Source: Oegoconia quadripuncta (Eukaryota; Arthropoda; Insecta; Lepidoptera; Autostichidae). From it: a DNA stretch of 64,000 nt. The stretch is from NCBI GenBank assembly GCA_949316235.1, contig OX438751.1:2745413-2809412 (forward strand), written 5' to 3'. Below are positions 54,153 to 64,000 of this stretch, piece by piece (within the stretch, counting starts at the first letter, position 1; every line of letters begins with the position of its first letter). Position numbers and translations under genes: made by a program. Under the pieces are notes generated by a model. The model worked only from the letters and a program-made list of their open reading frames with translations. It was not told the origin of the DNA and did not search any database.

Positions 54153-57100
54153 GTAAGTATAAACATAAAAACAACCTGTACGAAGTTATATTAAAACTCA
54201 TCACCAATATGCGTCAGCAATTCCATAACTGAGACGAATCACGTGTTATTGTTTAATTTACGGTTTTATCTAACGTCTATTTTATTTTTGTAGGAGATAT
54301 TCGAGTTATCACATAATGGGAGCAGGTTTGTTGCGGAGGAGGTGATGCGACATGAGACGGGTCCTAACGTGGTGATGACATGCGCGGTGCGGAGCATTGA
54401 GAACCGCACGTACCTGACAGCGGGGCAGGAGAGTCACTGTCAGCTGTACAAAGTTAACATGCGCATGGTAGACGCTGCAGAAATGCGTCGAGGCAGCTTT
54501 CGGGCAGAAAACGGACTCGTCAGACGACGGAGACGAACTGTGTCTGAGAACGATAACATCTCCAAAACTGACAACAATAGCAATAGAACAGAGAAACGGA
54601 TATCATTTGAAATTAGGCCTGGTGACAGTATACAGACTGATTTCGGGTAATTTTGATATTACATATTATTATCTATACATCAGGCATAACTATCCAATCG
54701 GTTCCAGTGTGGTTTATACATTAATTACTTGTTGCAAATTTTAATTTAGCATGTCCAGAGACACGATCCACATCTCGAATTGTGTCTCTGATCATGTTAA
54801 TAAGAATTAATTTATGTATAGAACACACTTGTATTATCTGCACTGTACAGTTCTAATCAGGGCTTGAAACCAGTTATTTTTATCTTCCAAAGTAATAGTC
54901 AGATTTGACTTATTAGTCACTTCATATTAATTTTCAAGTTACCACCATTCTTACTCTGTAATATGAAAGTTTCATAGTAGTTTTAATTGGTTTTAAAGCG
55001 CTGGTTCCTTATTGTCGAAATTTCAATGGTAATGTGTTTTATTGCTACCTTCGCATTAGTGGAATTAGAAAATGTAATTCTTACTATTAGTTGAATTGAA
55101 ATTACCATTTAAGTTAGATAATATGAGTGCAGCCCCCGTAGCATGTCGGGCGCGATAAATGTTTGTGTTGCATGACATATTTGTCCTGCTCATTCGCCTG
55201 GACGAAATATATAACTATCCTAGTCTCACTCCTATGTTTCACACTACAAACGGTGTCATGCTATGCAGGCTGGTCGTAATTGAACTCAATAGTTTAGTTC
55301 CCAGTTACCAATGCATAGGTCAGAGAAGAAAATAATTCTAAGGTATGTGTGTGTGATACTAATAAGGGTGGCTTGCACGTAATCTTACCAATAACCTTGC
55401 ACCTTGGTGATCTGACAACATTAAATTACCACAAATTACTATTTAATTATGTTAAATGCGTCTTTAGCAAACCTGAAATTAAATGTGTAGGTATTAGGCC
55501 AATCAATTATATGGTGGAGGGATACATCCATCCGTCAGTGAAACTTTGTAGTATAATAGAGTTTATAAATTTCAATTGACAATCTAAAAGTAAATTTATT
55601 GACTATAATTTGTCCAACTTATCTACAGGAATTATTGTTAGGGAAATTCTTGTTGAATGTATATGTTTATGTGTATAAAATTTTATGCTTAAACCAATGA
55701 GATTTTAATCTATTTAAAACTATTTGACATAGTCCATTCAGTTTACGTCAATATATATGAGGTCTAACAAAATTAACCCGACAAACGTTGCAGAGTGTAT
55801 GTATAAGATTACGAAATTACCATTACGAAAACAATAAAACATTAAAATTAATAGATTTTATTCAAAAAATAAAATTTTGAAATGTAAAGTGAGTTGGACC
55901 TTAATGGCCGCGCGCTCTAAGTACTTTGCCACAACACACAAACACGTGCCGCGGTCTCTTTGAAGACGCGGAAAGGCGACCACTCGCCGCTCGCCGCCGG
56001 CGCTTGCCCCGGCGCCGCCGCAATTTGCTGTGATTGGTGTGTATGTGATTGGCGCCCTGTGCCCCGCCATCCCCTTTGGCGTCTTCCATATGAATGTTGC
56101 CTTTTTTTCTCATTGATAAAATAAGGTACAATCGAAATGAAGTAAGTCTGTTAATTTGTATTTTCATTTGCACTTACATTTAATTTTTTTACTCGGAACC
56201 AAAATTTTTAAGGCTAGTTTTTTTTAATGAATATATTATTTTATTGTCATGTACGTGCAATTGCCAAAGTTTGTCGGGTTAATTTTGTTAGACCCTATAT
56301 TTCTTACTAATTGTAAGAAAAATGTCATGGAATTGTGTGTAGAATTTTATTGTCTGCAAAATGGCTTATGAAGAATTTAGTTAGCTAATAAAACAGTGTC
56401 CATGCTTCCTACAATAGTAGTACCAAGTAATAAGCTTTTTTTACCCCAGTGATGTTTATGTGTGTATGTATGTGGAATTCTTTATTCCCTTGTAGCACCC
56501 AAATGGCTAGATGGATTTTAATTAATGAGGTAACGTTAGATTCGTCGTGATAGTAGTGTCATAGGGTCGGTTAAATTACAAAAAGTAAACCACGACGGCG
56601 ATAAGAGTTAAAATTGTTTTATGTCGGCAATATGGATGTCATAGGAAAGGCCTCAACATAAGGATTTTGAAAATGTATATTACAAGTGAGATGTAAAGCA
56701 GCAGATGTATGCAGCAATTCCAAAAATCTTAGTTGGCATTTTACACAGTCTAGTGTTTCTATTAGTTGGTTATATTCTACGAAAATAGAGTGATACTACA
56801 TATTTTTGTACTACATAATGTCTCCAATCTCAGTGATACTGTTGGCACAGGCCTGAAAATCTTTCCATTGTTGTCTATTACCTGTTACCCTTCCCCAGTT
56901 CTCAATTTTAGCTCATCTTCCCATCTTATACAGTCTTTCTCTGTTTCTTAGACCATATTTTTAATTTCCCAACACTTTGTTCCATTTTTATGTTACTGCA
57001 TGTGATCAGTTCACCTTTATTTTTGATGGTATATTCCAGAGAAGATAACGGTTACCTTAGTTCTTGTTCGTATTACTGAATCTGCCATTCTTCTCAATTC

Positions 57101-60100
57101 CTGACATAATTTGTCCATTGTATGTTGATATGTTACGAGTTTGTCTCTGTGTACAGACGAATCATCCTAAAAGTATCACATGGGCTAAAGTGTTACCTCC
57201 AAAAATTTTTACTTTTCTTATTTTCCTTACCTTTTTATTATTTTAATGAAGTGTTTACGGTTTATTTTCCTTTATAAAAAGAAAAAAAAAAATCAAATAG
57301 GAAAAAAATCGAATAAAAATTGTCTTAGCCGGATTCGTCTTTTCGAAAGACGTTACCTAAGCACTCGTGTCGGTTGCCACTAGACCACGATATCAATTAG
57401 CAGAGCTGACGAAATTTTCTTACTCATTTATATGTGACATATTATTATGGATTTGGTTTGAGTGTTATATATATTGTATGAATACTTTCTAATAGATGGT
57501 GCTAGAGTGCTTCGGTCCATACGGTCCATATAATACTTTTAGGGAGATCCGTGTGTACATTATGCTTATTAAAAGTTTTAATTAATGGTCAGAATATATG
57601 TTAATTTGGCATTATTGCAATTGGTAACTGCGCAGGCTCTTACTAAAATCGCGTGCTTTATCTTCCATCACATTGCCACTTTCCATCAGATGAGATTGTG
57701 GTCAAATACATATCCAGTCTATCATATCTATTAATATCATTATCACTCGTAATATCTCATATTATGCTTAATAATCACTACCTGAAATCTAATAATCGAC
57801 GACCGATTGGTGTAATAGATAGTGACCCTGTCAGCGAAACCAACAGTTGCGGGTTCGAATCCCACGACGGGTAAATGTTTGTGTGATGAATATGAACATT
57901 TATTCCTGAGTCATGGATGTTTATATAAATATTTATGTATGTTTATCCGTTATCTAGTATCCATAGTACAAGCTTTGCTTAGTTTGGGACTAGATAATTG
58001 GTGTAAGTGGCTGAAATATTTATTTATTTATTATTTATAATCATTCTTAGTCCGTCATACCGTTTCTTCGTTATTTATTTGAACCTTTTTGATTTGAATT
58101 GTTAAATCAAAAAAGTTTTATTTCGTAAGTTTTAAAAAAAACATCTGAAATCGTCATGACATACAATTAAGCGCTGATTACACTATCCTATTTGTAGGAA
58201 ATCTAATTAAGAAATTGGATAATCATAGAACAGTGATTCCGATTTAGTGGATTGGAGGGTCCCGACCGCACTACTTCCATCCTACATTGCTGGGAGGCTT
58301 GGTTCTGTTAATTCAAATATTTAATAATACTTCAACCAGCAATGTATGCCGAATTACTCTCTGCATTTAACCGTCTCCGTGGCTCAATGTAAACAACATT
58401 GGGTTTACGTTTCGGGGGTCGCGGGTTCGATCCCCAGCGGGGTACATGTTTAGTACTCTGTTTGGTTGGTGGTAGGGCATATTAAATGTCCGACTGGCTA
58501 GCTACCACCATCTTATCTAAATCTGCCGTCAAACAGCAATGTTAATAGCATTGTTGTGTTCCGGTTGTCAGAGATAAGATAGCCAGTCCCCCAAATGTCT
58601 CAATGTAAACAACATTGGGTTTACGATTCGGGGGTCGCGGGTTGGATCCCCAGCGGGGTACATATTTAGTACTCTGTTTGGTTGGTGGTAGGGCATATTA
58701 AATGTCCGACTGGCTAGCTACCACCATCTTATCTAAATCTGCCGTCAAACAGCATTGTTGTGGTCCGGTTGTCATAGATAAGATAGCCAGTTCCCCAAAT
58801 GTGTTGGGGTTTCCGGGTCAGTACGCTACCACCTTCGGCCTCATCTTCACTTAACATGAAGTGTGATTGAGGTCAAGTTCTAAACCGTTGTGGATAAAAA
58901 AAATTGGCGTAAAAAGTGCTTCCTAACTTCCGATTTCCTAATTAAAGTGTTCCTAATTAGATTTCTTAAAAATAAGATAGTTTAATAAGCGCTTTACCGC
59001 TTATTCACAAGGCTGACTCCCTAGAGAAGAACATGCGTTTCACAGTATTATGATTTTAAATGTTCTGGTGTGTACCAGCAGTGAGGATCCCCTACAGCGG
59101 GTGGTGCGTATCAGCCACGACGGGCGGCTCATGGCGACAGGCGGCATCGACGGTATCGTGCGGGTCTGGGCGTTCCCTAAGATGCAGCTCCTCTTCGAAC
59201 TACACGGACACACTAAAGAGGTATTGTTTATTTATCAGAAAAGCCACATCATGTAACAACTCATAATTCATGATAAGTAATAGAATAGCGAAGACAAAGA
59301 ATAAGTTATCAGAAGAAGTTGTACACATACATACAAAAAGTCACAACAAAGGCTTGTAACTGGTTTCGAAAATCCTTGGTTTGCTCGAACCGTGTTTTTA
59401 AATGTCGGATAAGCTATCTGCTAGATTGCTATCTGAAATTTTATCAGAAGGTCGTGAAACAGACCCTTTAGCATTCCAAAGCTAGTCTTTCTCACGTTGA
59501 CTGCCTGAAATTAAAATAGGTTATGTATGTATGTCATGTATATGTCGTAGATGGTGGATTCGGGGGGTGGTGGGCGTTGCCAGCGACCGGGACAATGCCA
59601 GTCGCGTGGTAAGGGTGGCTCGGGCAATTACAGACCGATATACCCACAGACAACGTTTTAACATTCAGTTCAATTATGACCATGAAATAAGACGCCCTCT
59701 GTTGAAGAGAAAACACTTGCACGCCCCCATGCCACACAACCTGGCCCCCGCGCGCAGTCTGTGGAATTCAACCGGACCTGGTCCCGAATTCCTCCCTGCT
59801 CAAATCCCATGATCAACCTCTCACCAGCCAACGACCCACCGGATTCCTCCACGCGTCGGTGACAGTAGGCAATCAAATCACCCACAGTCGCTGACGTGTT
59901 CAGTGGAGCCCCGACTCCCCTGAAGGCTCGTAGCAAAGTGTCTGTCATTTTCGATGTGCAGACCTTATATTACCGTTCATGTGGTCACGGCGCCGTTTCC
60001 GGCAATACGAGCGCCACCAAGTTTAGTTCCCACAGCAAACCGCGTATTATGATAGTCACTTGACCGTTCGAATAATTTTTTTTTTTTTTTTTTTTGGTTG

Positions 60101-61021
60101 AGTTGGTACTTGACCTCAATCACACCTGATGTTAAGTGAAGATGAGGTCGAAGATGGAAGCGTACTTTTTTGGAACCCAACACATTTGGGGGACTGGCTA
60201 TCTTATCTCTGACAACCGGAATACGACAATGCTATTAACATTGCTGCTTGGCGGCAGATTTAGATAAGATGGTGGTAGCTAGCCTATTCTATCTAATCTA
60301 TCTAATATAAAATTCTATCGCTAATTTATCGGGAGGCCTTTGCCCAGCAGTGGGACACGATAGGCTAACTAAAAAAAAAAAAAAAAAAAAAATTTTCGCT
60401 ATCTCCGACATATATATTATTATTTTATTTACTCATTATTTACTGATATTATATATATACTGTTTCTATAACATGTAGGTTTGTTTATATAATAAGGTGT
60501 ATTATTGTTAAGGAGATCATTTTATTATTGAGAGAAAGAGATGTATACACGTATGTATCCTCTCATCGCATCTTGCTGATTACTCCTATTAATTGTAATT
60601 GTTATTTGTATGTACATTTGTTAACGTGCGTGCGTCATTTGGAGGCTCCACTGAAAACCAGCGTTGTAGTGAACGGCTACAACCCATGCTGAGTTGGAGA
60701 CCTTTTTGACTCCACCTTGCGACACCGACAATTAGATGGCAAACACAATGTTATTTTTTGCTTGTGTCTCGACTGTGTAATATTTGTACCTGATTGTTTG
60801 TGTCATGAGGTTTTAAATAATTTTTTCTATCTTTCAATGCTTTATTATTTTTTTTCTAATCAGCTGGACGACCTAGACTTCAGCCCGTGCGATCGGAACC
60901 TGGTGAGCATAGCCAAGGATGGGTTCGCGAATGTGTGGGCGACGGATCGGAAACGAGAGCCACTACTACAGCTGACCTGCACACCGCCCAACGGCAGCAA
61001 GTACCTGTTCCGACGGTGCAG
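54018..61021 (+). CDS. PREB: PREB/Sec12-type Sar1 exchange factor, 3' partial
   Basis: Four coding exons: 54018-54152 (ATG), 54294-54646, 59079 or 59082-59220, and 60864-61021. They encode about 261 N-terminal residues; the rest lies beyond 64000 or was not recognised. Features seen: FPLYTLQ near the N-terminus; a glycine loop AGGGGASNTGVPNGF that matches the first-blade loop of PREB/Sec12; TAGQESHCQLYKV; a basic, polar stretch (RRRRRTVSEND) that is probably disordered; then QTDFG, EDPLQRVVRIS, LMATGGIDGIVRVW and LVSIAKDGFANVWATD, which are WD40 blades. Known role: ER-resident transmembrane WD40 protein that loads GTP on Sar1 to begin COPII coat assembly. The C-terminal membrane anchor is not in view. 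The introns hold SINEs, MITEs and a TIR element. Identification rests on residue order against the PREB family from memory. Confidence 0.88.
54294..54646 (+). CDS. PREB-like exon 2
   Basis: 353 nt, acceptor tttttgtag. Donor gtaatt at 54647 leaves two bases of a Gly codon. If it stayed unspliced, TAA would follow at once at 54648. Encodes blade residues plus the basic polar linker. Confidence 0.88.
55128..55276. mobile_element. MITE family 3, complete copy
   Basis: About 149 bp. Left cagcccccgtagcatg, right catgctatgcaggctg (inverse). In intron 2 of the PREB-like gene. Confidence 0.8.
55762..56300 (-). mobile_element. TIR element carrying a GC-rich segment
   Basis: The ends ggtctaacaaaattaacccg (left) and its inverse (right) give TIRs of about 27 bp. 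The interior 55905-56090 is strikingly GC-rich. The minus strand has a frame of about 90 codons (KLRRRRGKRRRRAASGRLS) followed by AATAAA-like gaataaaatc. No transposase. It may carry a captured gene piece. Confidence 0.6.
56301..57330. other. Intron 2 of the PREB-like gene, mostly unrecognised
   Basis: 56520-56600 shares gttagattcgtc and gtgtcatagg with 24430-24475 (weak dispersed repeat). Confidence 0.35.
57331..57410 (-). repeat. tRNA-like sequence
   Basis: The minus strand reads gtggtctagtggcaaccg (A-box-like) and gacgaatccggctaagaca. Probably a SINE head; it does not look like a functional tRNA. Confidence 0.35.
57799..58031 (+). repeat. SINE B, full length
   Basis: Head gaccgattggtgtaatagat, B box ggttcgaatcc, tail (ttta)n. 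Confidence 0.93.
58367..58901 (+). repeat. Tandem pair of SINE C
   Basis: The first copy stops at cccaaatgt (58600) and the second restarts at ctcaatgtaaacaac inside the head. Both share private changes such as ggcatattaaatgtccgac. Confidence 0.93.
59079..59220 (+). CDS. PREB-like exon 3 (tandem acceptor)
   Basis: The acceptor reads ccagcag, so the exon can start at 59079 or 59082. Both keep frame and differ by one Ser. Encodes DPLQRVVRIS and the TGGIDGIVRVW blade. Donor gtattg. Confidence 0.88.
59531..59960 (-). repeat. GC-rich intron segment of unknown origin
   Basis: A minus frame of 92 codons (MTDTLLRAFRGVGAPLN) is present. No family identified; repeat or relic of a mobile-element gene suspected. 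Confidence 0.3.
60075..60285 (-). repeat. SINE C, 3' part
   Basis: T-run, gagttggtacttgacctc, ends at gatggtggtagctagcc. Confidence 0.9.
60330..60395 (+). repeat. LINE 3' terminus with A20 tail
   Basis: gggaggcctttgcccagcag as at 42285, then poly-A. Confidence 0.75.
60408..60850 (-). repeat. Long dispersed repeat, copy 2
   Basis: Reverse of 10158-10595 with few differences. Ends about 13 nt before exon 4 of the PREB-like gene. Confidence 0.85.
60864..61021 (+). CDS. PREB-like exon 4
   Basis: 158 nt, acceptor ttctaatcag, donor gtacgt. Encodes the SIAKDGFANVWATD blade and ends KYLFRRCR, as in the family. A dispersed repeat ends about 13 nt before the exon and supplies its pyrimidine tract. 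Confidence 0.88.
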
Positions 61022-61544
61022 GTACGTGGCATACCTTCTGCTATAGTACAGTCAGACTACAGAAAACATAGCTTGTAATTTAGCTTATATTTTTAAGCTC
61101 CGTGTGTGTTCGCGTGTGCTTGTGCGTGTGCTTGGGCGTGTGCTTGTGTCCAGTCTTTGTCCGGTTGTATTTCATTAAGGCTTGGTCCGATTTGAGTGCA
61201 AATCAAATCAAAATATTTTATTTCATAGGATAAAATTATCACTTGAAAACGTCATTATTAATATTACATTTAAATTTACTACTCATTCACAAAGCTGACT
61301 CCCCAGAGAAGATCGAGCAAGAAACTCTAGGGTTGCTCTTTTAAACAGATTATGGGTTACAATTTGTGATTTCGTAATTATATGAATAATAAGACAGCTA
61401 TGTCCATGCTTGATTATCATTCAAATAGTCAGTATAATAGCTTTTTGCTAATAATTTCTGTTTTATGATTGCTTTAAATTTATTTAAAGGCCATGCGCCT
61501 TTTTATATTTAAGATTTAACTATTTTATCCACGGAACAGTAAAT
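61022..61544. other. Intron of the PREB-like gene
   Basis: A (tgtgcttg)n-like run at 61090-61150. Otherwise nothing recognised. Confidence 0.4.
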
Positions 61545-61870
61545 TTTATCATATGATGGGAATTAAACCGTCACTACTGTATACAGTTTGTGATAAACCA
61601 GATGACATGTTACACTTTTTGTTGGAGTGTGACTGGAGTGCAGATATTAGAGCACGACTTTTGATTAAGTCATCGGAGCTATGCAATGTGCAGCTCAACT
61701 GTGTTTTGGCTGATATGCTCTGTAGGAGTGCTGTCAGTCTGTATAAAATTGGATTGTCCATTGCAAAAAGAGAGTGAGGTTTAAAAAGGCGAATGTATCA
61801 ATGAGGCTGGCATAGTCACCCAGGGTGTACTAAAGCCTCATATAAAAACAAGATAAAAAAAAAAGAAAAA
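61545..61870 (+). pseudogene. LINE C-terminal fragment
   Basis: The frame 61553-61777 has CDKPDDMLHFLLECDWS, the Cys/His segment near the end of many LINE polymerases. An A-rich tail follows near 61850. Confidence 0.65.
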
Positions 61871-62149
61871 GATTTAACTAGGGGAAAGGTTCATAACCAT
61901 TGATGAAAGCGGTTTTGCCGTTTCGAAGACATTTCTATACCTGAATGATGTAATTATGTTTGCTTTCTCCTCTGATTTTTAAAAATTCTTTACACTTAAT
62001 TTATGTTATTCGTGTAGGTATACTTTTGTTTGCGAACAAGTAATATTTATAATACATATGTAGCTTACATGGCTTACCTATGTGGCGGCAAATGTTATAT
62101 AAGTATATACTAGCTTTCTTGTAAATAAAAGTTGGTTTCAGTCAGATTA

Positions 62150-62300
62150 TACAATACAAATACTCTTTATTGCGCAAAATAATTTACAATAATTTTTCGA
62201 TGATAACAATAGAACACAATTAGGCGGTCTTATCACTAAAAGTGATCTCTTCCAGACAACCCACAGCCATGGGACATTTGTAGGTAGAAGAACAGGTAGG
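62150..62300 (-). repeat. LINE 3' tail
   Basis: Close relative of 12250-12395. Confidence 0.8.
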
Positions 62301-62780
62301 GTGCACGATACTACCAACTAAGGAAATAATTTAAACTAAAGAACATATTATGTGTATTCTACAGTTACAAGGTTAGCAAATTATGTAGACCTTCCTTCCG
62401 GGTGGAGTACGTTCCGCTTCCCCGAGAGAATGGCCGAATCAATACGGATATTGCGTGTAGAAAAATTACTTTTCTTCCAACTATGTTGTAATTTCCTCAT
62501 AGTTTCCCAATAAGGCGATCAGAAAGCGGCACTTACTGCTTCAGCGCAATAGACATGTATGATAATATGTAACTGCATACTTATTTTTCTTATTTCAAGT
62601 ATTCGACCAATGAAGCCAATTCAAAAGGGTTGATTAGATTACATGTAGGCGCTCGACTGAGGACGTTCAAATTAAGAATAATCCTGGTTGTTCGCCGCGA
62701 CCAACTTGTTCTAAATATTATTAAAAAAAAATGGGTGAAGGGTAAAATTGCCGCGCAAAACTAGTTGATGATTATTGTTT
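62301..62780. other. Nothing recognised
   Basis: No further PREB-like exon or repeat recognised. Confidence 0.35.
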
Positions 62781-62786
62781 TTATTT

Positions 62787-62943
62787 TTTCACAACGGGTT
62801 CGTACTTGACCTCAATCACACCTGATGTTAAGTGATGATGAGGTCGAAGGTGGAAGCGTACTGACCCGGCAACCCCAACACATTTCGGGGACTGGCTATC
62901 TTATCTCTGACAACCGGAACACAACAATACTATTAACATTACC
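62787..62943 (-). repeat. SINE C, 3' half
   Basis: cacaacgggttcgtacttga to caatactattaacatt. Confidence 0.9.
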
Positions 62944-63044
62944 CGTAGAGGGTACGGGTAAAAGGGGGCTGTGTCCCAACAGTGAGGAACTGTAAGGCTG
63001 TTATAGTGTCAAAAGACAAGTCAACAAAGAAAATAATAATAATT

Positions 63045-63341
63045 ATAAATAAATATCTTTGCACATACACACAGCGCCATCCAGTTCCACACTAAGCAAC
63101 TAGGCTTGCATTATAGATACCAGATGGTTGATAAACTATACAAATATATTTTTTTTGTACATAAATACATATATAAATGAAAAACATCCATAACTCGGGA
63201 ACACATGTCTGTATTCATCATACAAACGTATGCCCCGAGCGGGATTCGAACCCGCGACCTTTTGGTATAGCAGCAGAGTTTCTAACCACTACTTACTTTA
63301 GTAACTTATTAGTAATCTGTGCCACTACACCAAACAGGTCG
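63045..63341 (-). repeat. SINE A with a small insertion in its head
   Basis: Normal body and B box. The A-box region is interrupted by about 30 bases (cttactttagtaacttatta) before actacaccaaacaggtc. Confidence 0.88.
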
Positions 63342-63606
63342 TACACTACACAATACAGGCAATACAATTGTGGTTACGTTCACAGTGCACGGACAGCCTG
63401 TAAACAGGATTGTCAAGACACTCGGATGAGGTACGGAGAATCTCGTTACTGGGTGTAGGAAGACGACACCAGTGGGGCTACCATGAGTGCACGCAATCCA
63501 CCCTCGTTGTAGTAAACTATCGTTCTATCACTGCCACTCGCATTGGCGATGAGCAGCATTACCGATAAATTTCGATAACGTGAATCGTCCGCGTCAACTC
63601 AGTGTA

Positions 63607-64000
63607 TTGGGTCTTTACCTGTGAAATTGGAGATTTTTTCTTCGTTAATCATATGTACCAATCCCTGCGATTTTCAAAGCTATATCCAAATTTGTTTTTT
63701 ATTTGGAAAATGGAATATTATTTCAAGGTTTCACATGAAATATTTTTTTATTTCTGGTCTAAATCACATAATAAAAAAAAATTGAACAGAGCTCTTTTCA
63801 TGTGCTTCCCATAATCATTTCTTAGATTCGCTGAAACTTTTATAAAGCGGTTACTTTTAAAAATCACGCTGCCTATACTTAACTTAATGTTATCCGATAA
63901 TACACACAAAGTTTAGCTAAATTTGGATTTGCCGTTCCCAAAAAAAAATCAAAAATGTTTGTATGGAGAAAACAGTCTTAATGAAATTCTTCATACAAAA
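63607..64000 (-). mobile_element. Mariner-like MITE, copy 5, cut by the window edge
   Basis: Starts after TA with ttgggtctttacctgtgaaa and runs to the last base; the other terminus is outside. Confidence 0.9.

Noticed and set aside
54648..54650. TAA right after PREB-like exon 2 as the true end of a short protein
   Set aside because: The donor at 54647 joined to 59079/59082 restores the family order QTDFG to DPLQ, so splicing is the better reading.

Overview
The window is nuclear DNA of an insect, very probably a moth or butterfly (Lepidoptera). It has AT-rich background, spliced genes with small exons and GT-AG introns, and a dense load of short interspersed repeats: tRNA-headed SINEs, TA-flanked MITEs, and 5'-truncated LINE ends of types common in lepidopteran genomes. 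The species is not identifiable from the sequence alone. There is no bacterial, viral-genome or CRISPR content.

Three host genes, all on the + strand, are readable. (1) A mitochondrial glutamate carrier (SLC25 family), copy 1, has exons 2-7 at 5004-13377; its first exon was not found and probably lies before the window. (2) A second, complete glutamate carrier, copy 2, has seven coding exons at 37978-46007 and encodes 308 residues. The two copies share every intron position and phase where they can be compared, and also a conserved intron in the 3' UTR, so they are a tandem duplicate pair. They should import glutamate with H+ across the inner mitochondrial membrane. (3) The first four coding exons (54018-61021) belong to a PREB/Sec12-type protein, the ER-membrane WD40 exchange factor that activates Sar1 to start COPII vesicle budding; the gene runs off the right edge.

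Between the carriers sits a complete, apparently very young Ty3/gypsy-type LTR retrotransposon (28473-35487, minus strand). Its two 347-bp LTRs look identical by eye, it has a 4-bp CTAG target duplication, and it carries one intact 1596-residue gag-pol frame. It landed inside an older SINE. It has several odd features: a D-F-G protease motif, six copies of a 9-mer in its 3' internal region, and tRNA-Leu-like sequence at both internal ends.

Layout: 1-5003 repeats and unique DNA; 5004-13377 carrier copy 1, with introns full of SINEs, nested MITEs and a 43-bp minisatellite; 13378-28357 3' UTR/intergenic, with a 52-bp satellite at 25270-25785; 28358-35520 a SINE split by the LTR element; 35520-37970 LINE fragments; 37971-46040 carrier copy 2; 46041-53900 3' UTR/intergenic; 54018-64000 the PREB-like gene, whose introns are mostly repeats. 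I see no convincing undescribed biological system. The best leads are the diverging carrier pair, the retrotransposon's internal architecture, and a TIR element with a GC-rich cargo at 55762-56300.
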